Shown: positions 10,918 through 21,719, counted from the first letter of the stretch. The stretch is DNA of 64,000 nt from Calonectria ilicicola (GCA_020809705.1 CP085829.1:186001-250000), one strand, 5' to 3'. Numbers and translations: made by a program. The notes: generated by a model not told the origin, from the sequence alone.

Positions 10918-11637
10918 ATGCAGTTCAAGACTCTCTTTCTTTCTCTTTCCTTTGCTGCTCTGCAGGTTCAGGCAGCTCCCAACAACCTCGACACTCGTGC
11001 CGTTGTGAACCATGATGCCATCCGCCCCGTTGGGGAGAGGATCCAGGGTGGCTCTACTGGAAACTTCATTCGAAAGTTTGAACCATTCCTTCACATTGCC
11101 CACGGATGCCAGGCATATGCTGCTGTCGACGATGCCGGTAACACCAGCGGCGGCCTCAACCCGACGGGTAACCCCTCGGCTGGTTGCGGAGATGCATCCA
11201 GAGGCCAGACCTATGTTCGAACTACCATGTTCAGAAACCAGCTTGCCATCATGTATTCATGGTACATGCCCAAGGATCAGACCATTCCCGGCATGAAGGG
11301 TGGCGGTCACAGACACGACTGGGAGAATGTCGTCATCTTCGTCAACCCCGGCAACGGCGCTTTAATCAGCGCCGCAGCGTCGGGTCACGGCAAATACAAG
11401 AAAACGCGTGCCCCTCAGCGACAAGGAGACCGTCCAAAGGTTGAATACTTTACCTCATTCCCCACCAACCATGAACTGCAATTCACCAACACTCTTGGAC
11501 GTGACCTGCCCATGCTCGACTGGAAGGTTATGACTCCCGCCATGCAGCGCGCTCTCAACACAGCCAACTTTGGATCTGCTAATGTCCCCTTCAAGGATGG
11601 ATCCTTTATTGGAAACCTTGAGAAGGCCATCATGTAA
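10918..11637 (+). CDS. NPP1/NLP necrosis-inducing-like secreted protein
   Basis: Single exon of 239 residues from ATG 10918; upstream in-frame near-start codons are ignored because the signal peptide begins here. Residues 1-18 form a signal peptide ending LQVQA, followed by APNN. The diagnostic NLP heptapeptide GHRHDWE is at residues 130-136, and the conserved Cys pair is C64 and C90, the type 1 pattern. The family comprises secreted proteins that bind plant sphingolipids and, in active members, permeabilise eudicot membranes; many fungal members are non-cytotoxic and act as immune-recognised patterns. Sequence alone does not show which applies. Its length equals the family norm, with no truncation. 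An AATAAA-like signal lies at about 11764. Confidence 0.93.
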   Translation: MQFKTLFLSLSFAALQVQAAPNNLDTRAVVNHDAIRPVGERIQGGSTGNFIRKFEPFLHIAHGCQAYAAVDDAGNTSGGLNPTGNPSAGCGDASRGQTYVRTTMFRNQLAIMYSWYMPKDQTIPGMKGGGHRHDWENVVIFVNPGNGALISAAASGHGKYKKTRAPQRQGDRPKVEYFTSFPTNHELQFTNTLGRDLPMLDWKVMTPAMQRALNTANFGSANVPFKDGSFIGNLEKAIM

Positions 11638-12454
11638 GGGCAGATGTATCTAGACGTCGGATTCCGAGTTACAAAGCTGAATTGCCGGTATTTGGGCAAG
11701 CGTATTTGAGCTGTTCGGATATCCAATTTGGATCTGGTTTACGATTGCCTCAGCTATTAAATGAAATAAAAAGATAGAATTTCCCAATTTATGATGTGTC
11801 CGCAATTGAAATCTAAGGTCGGATCTACCATTTTGAATACTTGCGAGACGCCTGAGGTATTCTTCTGGAGTATACAATGTAAATCTACAGGCTGATCTCG
11901 AGCAGTAATTATTGTCTAACATGCAAGAATCTATGACGTCATGTAGATCTAAAACGTTATTTGCTTCATAATGACAATGGAGATAAAATTTGTAATTGGA
12001 CCCAGATCCCTAACCCAGATCGTGGTTGATGTCGTGGAGGGTATACTCGTTGTTATCGCTTGGGATAATCAGTAGGGTGAGTATGGGCTGGAAAATATTG
12101 AGATAAAAAATTGGGTAGGATGTGTATATGGCCCATTCTTACCGCTCTCTTCTGGTATTACGGCTTCACAGAGGGAGGGGGTTCAGGGACCAACACCATG
12201 GGGCTTCTCGAAATCACGCGCCTATGTATGCCTTCTTAGTTCGGCTCTTTTTAAGGGAAATTCCAGCTGCGTCTTATTTTTTATGTCGGAGCCGAGTACT
12301 TCTAATCTAAGAGTAGCTTTAAAGACAAACCATATGAGATAGAAGTATTGTTTTCTATTTGTGCTCTTGTAATAGTTGTTATCCCCGTTGGTAACGTAAT
12401 GTTTAAAACCCGCCTTGTCCCGCCTTTAACCCCTGAGTATAGTCCGACTTAGCT
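11638..12454. other. Intergenic carrying repeat copy A
   Basis: Between the NLP stop and the 3' end of the NLR. It holds the upstream copy of a ~190 bp diverged repeat (annotated separately). No coding signal was seen. Confidence 0.5.
11979..12163 (+). repeat. Diverged ~190 bp direct repeat, copy A
   Basis: It starts at GGAGATAAAATTT and shares long colinear blocks with 16853-17047, including CAGATCCCTAAC, TCGTGGAGGGTAT and GGTTGAT. Most differences are transitions (G/A, C/T). The two copies flank the NLR gene in the same orientation. Confidence 0.75.
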
Positions 12455-15400
12455 TTATCCAACCTTGGGCTTATTATTTGCAGCTTCTTTAAGAAGGTTG
12501 ATCACCGCCTTATTCTCACCAAGAACCGCATGCGATAGTGGTGTTTCACCATATTTGTTAACAGACTCGATGTTCGCACCTGCCTCGAGAAGAAGCTTGA
12601 CCACCGCCTCCCGCCCATACCTGGCTGCAGATGCTAGTGGTGTCTCTTGAAGAACACCCTTCGTAGACTCAAGGTCCGCGCCATACTCGAGAAGAAGCTT
12701 GACGACCATCTCATGCCCATTTTCGGCCGCTAATGATAGCGGTGGTTGGTTAAATCTACCACCAGACTCGATGTTTGCACCTGCCTCGAGAAGAAGCTTG
12801 ACGACCACCTCATGCCCATTTTCGGCCGCCAATGATAGCGGTGGTTGGTTAAATCTACTACTAGACTCGATGTTTGCGCCTGCCTCGAGAAGAAGCTTGA
12901 CGACCACCTCATGCCCATTCCCCGCCGCCCACGACAATGGTGTGTGACCATCTCGATCTCTTTCCTCGAGACTGACCGAGTTGTAGTCTTGCTTTTTTAA
13001 AGAAAGAAAAGAAATCTGCGTCAAGGCGTCGCTTCCTGACTTAATAAAATTGGGGAAAACACCCTTTCCATGCAGAAATTTGAATTCGCGTTCAAAGTTC
13101 ATCTTGCCAAAATTCTGATAAATCTGTTCACACAGGTTGTGAATTGGATGGGCCCGGTTCTTTATTCTAGAGAGGGCTTCTAAAAGTGTTTGTACTGCTC
13201 CTTCACTTTTAGTAGCTAGGGCTGCAAATAGTGGTGTCCCATAGCGCTCGCCTTCTATCGAAAAGCAATGTAGGTTGTTTGGGTGCCGACTGATTAGATT
13301 TGCCATATTATTCTCAGCCAAGATATATAATAGACTCGCATCTTTATATCGGCGTATTTCATGTCTTTCGATTAAATTATCGAGCTTGATCCAGCGAGCG
13401 GGTTTAAAAGTCTGAATGAACATTGTTTGGTTGACTCCAGCACCTTCTGCTTCATTGGCATGATACAAAACGTTTCTTGTCGCATACCTAAGGAATGGAA
13501 ATATGTTATCCATGCCTTGTTTTGATGCTGCTATTTGGCGTGGATCATCCAGGTATGTGGGGAACCCGGGGAACCCGGGGTAGTCAGTGATATCAATTGC
13601 CATGTACCTGAGGCAGCATTTTTTCAGTCGTTCGTGGCTTTCTCCGTGAAAGTTTTCTCCAAAACTAGACCAAATTTCTCTCAACCCATTTTCCTTCAGA
13701 AGGAAGTCTTTAACCGACTCGTGAATGAATTGGATGGTCGGGACTCTGGATTTGGTGACTTCAGTAAGCCCTTTGGAGGAATCGAGGATAAATCTTTCCA
13801 TAACCGATAATGTAATCTCGTCGTGATCCCACTCGGGGAGAAACTCTGGTGCGATTTCGGATAGGATGGCAAAGTATAGCTCTTCTGGCTTCAATGGCTG
13901 TCTTGCAAAGAGAACCCACTGAATACACAGAAGTAGTTCATCCCTGTGACGATGATCTCGAGTCAAAATATCGCGAAACAATTCGTGCAGGTCCCCAGGT
14001 ATATCACTTAATGTTTTTTGTAATTCATGAATGCGGCCCCCGTCATGTACCTTGTTTAGGATCCCCACCACTAGGACAACCCACATAAATACTCCTGATG
14101 CTTTTTCTCGGACATTGGTACGAATCTGTTCTGCAAGACGACTGCGTCCAATTCTCAACTCACTGTCTATATATTTTATTATGTCCTGGGAGTGTCCTTC
14201 ATGCCCTTCGAGAACTAGACTTAGACCCTTTATGATTGTAATATGAGGGTAGTGTCTACTCGATAAGCATACCCGGAAGTTGATTTTGGCTTCTCTAGTT
14301 ATCTCCCCCAGGGACTCGAAAAATGATATCATATCTCGAATTTGGAGTTCGTCACATTCATCCAAAGCGTCTATAAAGCATAGAACGTTCGAAGTACCAA
14401 GGCCCTGTGCGGCTTTTTCAAGAAGAGTTTTGAGTGCTTCGACGGTCCATTCATTGTAACCACTATTGCCTGGTGATAATCTGTGAAAATCAAGTACATA
14501 CCGAAGTTTGGGTATTCCCTCAAGAAGCTGAAGTAGGATAGACCGATACAATCCTAGTGTAGATTTTTCTAGATCATCTCCTCGTGCGTTGAAGAAAAAT
14601 GAGATGATAATTTTATCCTTCATCTTGAGTCGAGCATTTACAAAGGCAAACTTCATCAACGTTGATTTGCCAGTGCCAGGCTTTCCTTTGATCCATAAAA
14701 AGCCATGATGTTCACTAAGAGCGTTCGGATTAAGCCAACTTAGGTATTCAGACGTCTCCACCAGCCATTTACAAGTTTTGGCGTGCTCTTTCTTAATGGT
14801 CATTTGGCGGGCATCAATTTGGCCAAAGCGAAGTGAGTCCAGTAGCTCGCGCCATTGCTCACCAGTAAGCGATTGGCTCTGATCAATTTCAGGTTGTGAC
14901 GGGATGCCATTTGTCGTTCTTGGGAGATCCCCGACGCCATTTGTAGGGATTCGTTGGAGAAGATCTTTAGCATATGCAGCTGCCGCCATAGCTGCATATC
15001 CTTGCCATTCCTTGTTCTTGTGGGAGTCCGAGTAGTCGCAGATGCCGCGGACAACTAGACAGGGAAATGTGTTCATCAACCCTGCCGCTTCCATCTCGAA
15101 ACACAAAACGTCCCTCTCGGACGCAAGTTTATCCCGAACCTGGGCATCCCTCATTAATTGGTTGCCTGAAGCAATTAACCCATAGTGTATGACTAAGTCG
15201 CTATCGATGTCGCTTCTCTCTGAACGTGATGCCAGATTTGACGGATCGTCACCACACACATTTGCACAACTTGAATCCCCGTCTGACGGGTGAATGAATC
15301 GGCTGTGGTATAGCCTATCGCTACTTGGATCTGGTCGTTTATACTTTTGTTGCAGCCTTGGATTCATCTTTAGGGTGCTCTGAATAGCCTCATTAATTTG

Positions 15401-15997
15401 GTGGCCATGCATCTCATACTTTGCCTTGATTCCATTCACAGCCGCCCGCAGGAATGCTGGCGGTTGGTTTAGGTGGCCTGTTGTGTGGAAGGTTTGGCCT
15501 TGTATCGTTTTGCCGAAATCGTACTGGAGCACACCGCTCATCCCATCTCGAGGCTCACCAACTACGATATCTCCGAGACGTACATCATGCTTTAGGCTCG
15601 GCGCACCGCCACCAATACCGACCATTAGACCAACTTTAACACTAGGGAAGCTATGTAGCATGTCCTTAGCCACGGCGGCTGCGGAAGCTATACCGTATTC
15701 TCCACAGGGCAAGACAGCAATTACGACATTATGTATGCCGATTCTACCCAGTGTGTAATCATTGCTGTCGCCATGGCAAACGTATTTGGATCGGCCGTGG
15801 GTTTCGTCGAGGAAAGCCTGTGCAGCAACGTACTCGGTAGTTATCGCGCAGATCCAACCAACAGTGTAATCCGCATTCGAATATGGCTCCGAATTTCCAG
15901 CCGTTAATATGCTTGGCTCATCAAAGGTCGTTCGATTTCTTTTGACGCTAGCTTCGTCACGTTGCTCGCTTGCGAAAGGCAGCCCTCGCTTGGACAT
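12455..15997 (-). CDS. NLR: nucleoside phosphorylase-NACHT-ankyrin
   Basis: Single open frame of 1180 residues starting at ATG 15997 (MSKRGLPF). Residues about 45-340 form a PNP_UDP-type phosphorylase fold: DYTVGWICAITTEYVAAQAF at the start, then MVGIGGGAP and GDIVVGEPRDG. A NACHT NTPase follows, with Walker A GKPGTGKST near 436-444 and Walker B VLCFIDALDECDE near 537-549. Residues about 1010-1180 are ankyrin repeats. This is the standard layout of fungal STAND/NLR receptors: an N-terminal effector, a nucleotide switch, and a C-terminal ligand sensor. They are thought to act in non-self recognition and programmed cell death. The ankyrin units are nearly identical at DNA level, a sign of recent unit exchange. 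A donor-like GTAAG at about 16240 suggests a possible 5' leader intron, but the frame does not join. Confidence 0.95.
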   Translation of the reverse strand: MSKRGLPFASEQRDEASVKRNRTTFDEPSILTAGNSEPYSNADYTVGWICAITTEYVAAQAFLDETHGRSKYVCHGDSNDYTLGRIGIHNVVIAVLPCGEYGIASAAAVAKDMLHSFPSVKVGLMVGIGGGAPSLKHDVRLGDIVVGEPRDGMSGVLQYDFGKTIQGQTFHTTGHLNQPPAFLRAAVNGIKAKYEMHGHQINEAIQSTLKMNPRLQQKYKRPDPSSDRLYHSRFIHPSDGDSSCANVCGDDPSNLASRSERSDIDSDLVIHYGLIASGNQLMRDAQVRDKLASERDVLCFEMEAAGLMNTFPCLVVRGICDYSDSHKNKEWQGYAAMAAAAYAKDLLQRIPTNGVGDLPRTTNGIPSQPEIDQSQSLTGEQWRELLDSLRFGQIDARQMTIKKEHAKTCKWLVETSEYLSWLNPNALSEHHGFLWIKGKPGTGKSTLMKFAFVNARLKMKDKIIISFFFNARGDDLEKSTLGLYRSILLQLLEGIPKLRYVLDFHRLSPGNSGYNEWTVEALKTLLEKAAQGLGTSNVLCFIDALDECDELQIRDMISFFESLGEITREAKINFRVCLSSRHYPHITIIKGLSLVLEGHEGHSQDIIKYIDSELRIGRSRLAEQIRTNVREKASGVFMWVVLVVGILNKVHDGGRIHELQKTLSDIPGDLHELFRDILTRDHRHRDELLLCIQWVLFARQPLKPEELYFAILSEIAPEFLPEWDHDEITLSVMERFILDSSKGLTEVTKSRVPTIQFIHESVKDFLLKENGLREIWSSFGENFHGESHERLKKCCLRYMAIDITDYPGFPGFPTYLDDPRQIAASKQGMDNIFPFLRYATRNVLYHANEAEGAGVNQTMFIQTFKPARWIKLDNLIERHEIRRYKDASLLYILAENNMANLISRHPNNLHCFSIEGERYGTPLFAALATKSEGAVQTLLEALSRIKNRAHPIHNLCEQIYQNFGKMNFEREFKFLHGKGVFPNFIKSGSDALTQISFLSLKKQDYNSVSLEERDRDGHTPLSWAAGNGHEVVVKLLLEAGANIESSSRFNQPPLSLAAENGHEVVVKLLLEAGANIESGGRFNQPPLSLAAENGHEMVVKLLLEYGADLESTKGVLQETPLASAARYGREAVVKLLLEAGANIESVNKYGETPLSHAVLGENKAVINLLKEAANNKPKVG
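12675..12945 (-). repeat. Near-identical 99 bp ankyrin-coding units
   Basis: Consecutive 99 bp (33-codon) units, each containing GAGAAGAAGCTTGACGACCA, differ at only a few positions in the central pair (12697-12795 against 12796-12894). Further, more diverged units lie on both sides. This is internal tandem duplication within the NLR sensor domain. Confidence 0.85.
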
Positions 15998-16785
15998 CTT
16001 GCAGTAGAATAGACATTAGCAGAAGCAGAATTTAGGGTGGTAGGCCATGTTTGGTGCCAAAAGAGTACCAGTGTGCTCGGTCCTAGCGTGGCACAACAAA
16101 CAGTGGTGGTAATCAACAAAAACAATCAATGAAGAAAGAAAGAGAGAAGAATCCTTGTGAGATGTCAGCCCCTGAGGCAGCGGAGCGGGGCATCGCAGAT
16201 GATCTTGCCAATGAGGAGTGAGATCTAGCGCTTACCTCTGTCTTGTTCGGCTTGACCAATGACAAAGTCGTATAGCACCGCCACGCGATTAATCAGGCGT
16301 TCACACAGGCTCAAAAAAGCCATATTCAACCGGTTTAAGCGTGATGCAGTTCCGTCATGTATGTAATCTGCCAGTTTTGAGGTGCAGAGCCAGAAGGTCA
16401 GCAACTGCACTAAGAAAGGTCGCGTACATCGATTTGATATTACATGCAACCACAGCAGCGACCGAAACATCACTAAGTGCACAGGCCAAAGGCCAAGGCA
16501 GTACAAGGAGATTGAGTGGTATTTTGAACTAAAAAAAAATATTACAAAGACGGCTTTTTTCTGATAACTAGACAATAGAAGGCATATATGATGAGTATAG
16601 TATAATAATCACCTCCGTGGAGTTGCGGTGAAGTGGAGTCTGCTTCGCATCAACCATTTACTGCGTCGGACATTGCGAGGGAGAACATCGAGAGCGAGGA
16701 GTATTAATTTGGCACTCTTTCCAATGGTTAACTCTCTCGCCCACAATTTCCTGCAACTTCCAGAAGGGCTCAAGTTCACTCTAAT
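15998..16785. other. NLR upstream region
   Basis: 5' flank of the NLR. A 116-codon minus-strand open frame (16225-16575) has a hydrophobic start and a donor-like end but no recognisable domain, and it does not splice in frame to the NLR start, so I do not call it a gene. Confidence 0.4.
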
Positions 16786-16850
16786 TAAAATGGCCCAAAT
16801 GGAATTAGACAGTGTCACTCTGGTTCCATACGAGATAAAGTGTTCGTCAT
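16786..16850 (+). pseudogene. Gene fragment related to the Ser/Thr-rich surface protein
   Basis: About 65 bp encodes MELDSVTLVPYEIKCSS, matching MELDTVTLVPYEIKCPSS of the gene at 21720-23693 (residues near 541-558). The nucleotide sequences are nearly the same over this stretch (CAAATGGAATTAGACA shared). A stop follows at once, and the preceding sequence encodes only a weakly similar segment in an open frame from about 16628. It looks like the broken end of a duplicated carbohydrate-binding-like module. It directly abuts repeat copy B. Confidence 0.7.
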
Positions 16851-16852
16851 AA

Positions 16853-17047
16853 TAGAGATAAAATTTTCAATCGAACTCAGATCCCTAACTCAGAACGGTC
16901 GAGGTTATGGTTGATATCGTGGAGGGTATGCTCGTTGTTGTTGCTTGAGATGGTTAGTAGGGTGATTCTGGGCTAGAAAATATGGAGATGAAAATGGATA
17001 GGATATTTAGATGCCACATTCTTGCCGTTATGTTCTGATATTATGAG
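16853..17047 (+). repeat. Diverged ~190 bp direct repeat, copy B
   Basis: Second copy of the repeat at 11979-12163, in the same orientation and 4.7 kb downstream of copy A. It begins AGAGATAAAATTTT and shares AGATCCCTAAC, GTGGAGGGTATGCTCGTTGTT and GTAGGGTGA-like blocks. Mismatches are mainly transitions. Confidence 0.75.
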
Positions 17048-18215
17048 ACAAAACTTAAGTAACACTTGACCCAGTCCTGCCCGCCGCTTTTACCCCACAC
17101 GACTCATTGGCTCAACCTCAGCTCAGCTTTTCATTAGCCCTTTGGTTTAGTGCTCGCCTTGGTCCCCATTTTCGGGCTCTTGACTCGGCTCTCATGGGAT
17201 TGGCGCCCGATCTCCTTTGGGACCCGGGATCCCTGTTTTTAATCGTTTAATTGGCTATAGCATAGGAAAGCGGCCAGCCGAAACTATTGATAAAACCGTC
17301 GCCTAAAAGCGTTCGCCAATGAGGTCTGCTCGAGAGAATTGACAAACGCTAGAGTCAGAAATGTCCTCTACGATGTCTAGCCAAAAAGATCGACAAAACC
17401 TGGCCTCAGAACTCTAACCAACAAGGTCTACCTGTGTGGCAAATGCTTGCCAAATAGAGTTGATGGAAAATGCAGGCTTAGCAAAAGCTAGGCCATGCAA
17501 GTGAAGCGGTGAGCGGGGTTTTGGAAAAGGCCGAAGCCGCCCAGATCAAAAAAAAATAAAAATAAAAAAATAAAAAAAAAAATACAAATAGACTAATAGA
17601 AACTCTATGTTTTTTTTTAATAGAAATACTAGGATATGGTGTGTGCATTGGGGCAAATTGGGGCAAATTGGGATTTTTGTCCTCCTGGTTTTGCTCGTCT
17701 AAGTCGCACAATTGGATTCAGCACGGCGCTCGCTTCTCCACTCCATGTTTGAACATAATAAATTTACCAGGCCATCCTAGGGTATTAAAGTTCACGATAC
17801 GAGCTTTAGCTCATGCAGATCTAGTCACAATGTCTACTCTAATTGGGCAGTGGATAAGCGTACCCTGAATTGCGACACTCCGAACGCGAAAACGATGGGA
17901 AACCGAGCAAAGTAGACAAGCTGGCACGGGCGCGTCTTTTAGTGTTTTTGACTTGAATTATGATCAATTGATTATAACTACATCTTTCTGCGGAGAACGG
18001 GGTAACCGAATGCCGCCGGGTCTTGAAATGGCCCGAAACGAGAGATCGGCAATTATTGCATGAGCGTGTCAAAGGAATCTATATCTTCTTGTCAGCCTCC
18101 TAATCGGATTTTACAGTCTTCGTTGTAGCAACCGGAAAGATTTACAAAGATTGAAAATCCAATCCGTTCTGGCTTGTTTCACGATTGCTATTTTATTCGT
18201 TCTTTCCTTTTTAAT
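17048..18215. other. Intergenic with A/T tract
   Basis: A run made almost only of A with scattered T occupies about 17548-17616 and reaches another homopolymer near 17609. No gene was recognised. The final 100 bp is the leader of the FAD oxidoreductase. Confidence 0.5.
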
Positions 18216-19875
18216 ATGCGTTTCTTCCAGCTTCTGGTGGTTTCCGGGATTGCATTGGCATCTTACGTGCCTGGCAATCGGGCGGAACAGGCCTGCTTAC
18301 TTCTTCAACACGCATATCCGAATAATACAGTGTTCCCTGGAGATGCAAGATATGCCGGGGAGAACGAAGGTATGTACTATCTTTACGTTGACCTTCTAAA
18401 TTCCACAATGGCTCTTCTTTTGTTCCAAAAGCGAACACTAATCCCCAACGTTTTAGTTTCATGGTCGGCTACTTGTTGGTTGGGTCCCAAGTGTATCTTT
18501 GCTCCGACCGATGCGCAGCAACTTTCCGCGGCCGTTAAGATATTCACCAAATTCCAAGTGACATTCGCTATGCGCGGTGGCGGCCATATGCCTATTTCCG
18601 AGGCCGGTAGTATTGGTTCAAGCGGCATCTTGATATCTAGTTCAAATCTTGACACATTCGATCTATCGGAAGATAAAAGCACTCTTTCGGTTGGTCCGGG
18701 ACTCAGATGGAGTGATATCTACATCAAACTAACTGGAACGGACGTTTCTGTCGTTGGTGCACGCCTTCCAGACGTTGGTGTTTCAGGCTTTCTTTTAGGC
18801 GGAGGCATCTCATTTTATGGGTATGAATATGGCCTTGGATCAACGAATGGCAATGTGAAAGCATATGAGGTCAGTAACGCCACTTTCAACCAAAAAATTG
18901 GAAACTGACGTGGGAAAACAGTGTGTATTGGCAAACGGAAAAGTCATCGAGGTCACTCCGACGAACCGGTACGCAGACCTTTTCTGGGCACTGCAAGGAG
19001 GCGGAAATTCTTTCTGTCTTGTAACGCGATTTGACTTGCGCACACTGCCAGCACCTTCTACGACATTTGGTTTCCCAGAATATGGCTTAGGGACCCCGGA
19101 TATCACTAAAGGATTCTTGGACAGTGTCTTCAATTTCGCAACGCAAGGCCACAGAGACCCAAAATCTGCGATTATACCCGTGATTCAGTGGATCAGTGGA
19201 ACCTCTGTGCCGAATTATTCTTCGACTCTATTTTACAACGGCAATGACACTTCACCTGTAGTGTTTGATGATTTTCTAGGAGGAATTCTCAAGCCGGTGA
19301 ATAGCTCTCTCTCTCTCTTACCAATGGGTCTTGCCGAATATTCCAAGATGCTTGAACCAACCTTCAAAAAGGGTGGAGCATCACATGGGTATAACCAACG
19401 ATTTCACCTCCTACCAGCTCTGGCCGACCGAGATGCCATGCAAATTATTCATGACACATACTTTGAAGCAGCCCAGGCAACATTTAACAGCTCAAAGGGC
19501 ATCACAATTGGTCTAGCCTACGGTCCAATTACTTCGGAATTCTTGGCTGCCTCAAACACTTATCCGGGAGCCCTTCATGGCCTCGATGAGACCCCAGCCC
19601 TGTGGATCGAGCAAACATATACCTGGAAGGACCCGGCTCATAGTGCGCTAATTGAAGACTTTATCCAAAAGTATAATCCTATGATTAAGGAGCGCTTACA
19701 GTCCTTGAACGCAATGGGACCATACTACTACATGAACGAGGCTGACCAAGGCCAACCAGTTTTTGAAACTTATCCTAAGGACAGCCTCGAAAAGCTCAGG
19801 AGCATCAGGCGCAAGTACGATTATCACCAAGTCTTTACCAAGCTGATGCCAGGTGGCTTTAAAGTTGAGCCCTAA
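18216..19875 (+). CDS. Secreted FAD-linked oxidoreductase (FAD_binding_4)
   Basis: Three exons (18216-18369, 18457-18869, 18922-19875) give 506 residues. ATG 18216 opens a signal peptide (MRFFQLLVVSGIALASYVPG). Intron 1 (87 bp, phase 1) and intron 2 (52 bp, phase 0) restore frame: NENEV-SWSATCW and KAYE-CVLANGKV. The N-terminal half is a PCMH-type FAD-binding domain. MRGGGHMPISEAG carries the His that in this family usually bonds covalently to the 8-alpha position of FAD, and FWALQGGGNSFCLVTRFDL is the second FAD contact. The C-terminus has a short BBE-like end (TKLMPGGFK). Members oxidise alcohols, sugars or alkaloid-like intermediates with O2; the substrate is not deducible. Several N-glycosylation sequons support secretion. 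Confidence 0.88.
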
Positions 19876-21719
19876 TAAGGACGGCTGCTACTTTCACGGC
19901 GGCCTCGGGTTTGTGGAGGTGTCTTAGTCATTGAGCAAGAAGCCTCACCTATAGAGGGAGTTGTCTTTTGTAAAGTCGAGAATGAATCATCCTTGATCCA
20001 TCGTTTCTTTCTTCTTTTTTATTTGTTTGTTTTCCCCAGAGTCTTTGAGGCACATCAAACCGACCCAATTACGTTGATCATTTCTTCATACTATTCTATT
20101 CTAGGGAAGAGCCCTCGCCTACCATATTGTTTTTGAGTAAATTAGTCTCATATCAATACACCATTTCACTTTGTATTTATTTAGCCTAAGTTGGCCTCAG
20201 AGTCATTTTACTTGACGAAAATTTATTTATTTTGCTACACCTACCCAGCCGTTCTAAGTGTAGTGTGATGTTTTGCACTAGCACCAGCTAGCCACCACAA
20301 AATTAAGGTAAAATAGATCTCAGAAAGGGAGGAGGTAAAAACTCCCTTATATTTTAATTTATTGTGCATTCATGCAACCTAGAAGTTTCTGTTAAAACAG
20401 TCTCCTGTCGACATCCGCCTGTCTACGGGAAAGGACTTGGCTAGTTAACACCAATGGGTTTCATTTTGGACCAGTTAGCTTAGTGTCAGTATGTCGGTCT
20501 TCGTACTCTGTAGAATATGATTGGTCCACGCTTCCTCTGACATGTTCGGCGCGATTCCAATTTAACCTTTGAATAATGGATACAATGTCACCTAGTGGGT
20601 CACGATGGATGGAGCTAACATAGCCACCCTGCCCTCTGTCCATTGACTAGAATTTTCCATATAGCACATGGAGGTGTGGATTCTTTGGTCAGAAGTTCGT
20701 CCCAGAACCGGGACACAATCGAGATCTGTGATCCCAAGAATCGCCCCTGGTTTCAAATCTGGCAGAATCAGTCAATAGTTCGCACAGAAGACCGTCCTAG
20801 TCGAAGCGTTTCTTTTTCTTCTTCTAGAAGCTGTGGGGATACATCTGACTGCATAACTCGCAGGAGGCGTGCAGATGACCAAGAACCAAATTCATCTTGT
20901 TCATGAAGAACAAGGGTATGCGGTGCCTGCGTGACCGTCTCAAAACACGCTAACTTGGAATTTCGGTGGCTTGTAGCGGCCACAACTGGTTGGCAGCGTC
21001 AGATCTCGAGCAACAGGGACGAAGGAGATCACGTGAGACGTATATACAACAAAGCTCACCCGTTTCAAACCATATATTTCACTATTGGATGCTCAACTGC
21101 TGGCTTTAACATAATACTTGGCACCCCCAGTGACATCAGTGTCACTGCAGGGCCCAATTAGCTACGAACGCAGGCGTTTCTTCTCTAAGTCAACACAAAG
21201 CGATCTCGGCCATGGAGTAAGCTGCAATAGGTCTTAAGCTAACAAGAAGATTACCTTGCACTAGAAATAGCCTAGGCAGGGGATGAGTGGCTGAGCTATC
21301 TTCGATAGTCTTCAATGATGGTGCAAGTGTAGAGTGGGTCACCCAACTGCCGTGCAAGCCCAACGTGTGACTTCAATTGATCAAAAGGCAGGTTGAGCAC
21401 TGGAATGCGAAAATTGACGCAATTGAATCTCATAATATAGTAAAATTCCAACATCTACCAATTTCTCCCCCTTTACGATATTATTCGTAAGTCTCTTTTA
21501 TAAAAGCTCGAATCATCGTACACTTTGAGTGGTGGCGACTTCAGAATGTTAGTGCAAGACTGATCTGTCGCTAGTCGAGGCTAGCTACTCAGTTTTGGCA
21601 CGAAATCTTTAGCTAGCTCCTCAATTCCATCAGGGGCTTGAGTGTCTATATATCTGGCCCATCAGCTACCGATTAACGAAAGATTTTCAAGTAAAAGTCC
21701 ATCATCTCTGAGCGGCGAC
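19876..21719. other. Intergenic, no gene seen
   Basis: Long spacer between two same-strand genes. AT-rich blocks (for example TTATTTATTTT near 20220) alternate with mixed sequence. Short open frames at 20460-21160 lack recognisable features. Confidence 0.5.

Noticed and set aside
16225..16575. Upstream exon for the NLR
   Set aside because: It ends at a donor-like site, but no acceptor joins it in frame to ATG 15997, and it shows no effector domain.
11979..17047. LTR retrotransposon enclosing the NLR
   Set aside because: The flanking repeats are short and diverged, no gag/pol, primer-binding site or target duplication is visible, and the content between them is the NLR gene.
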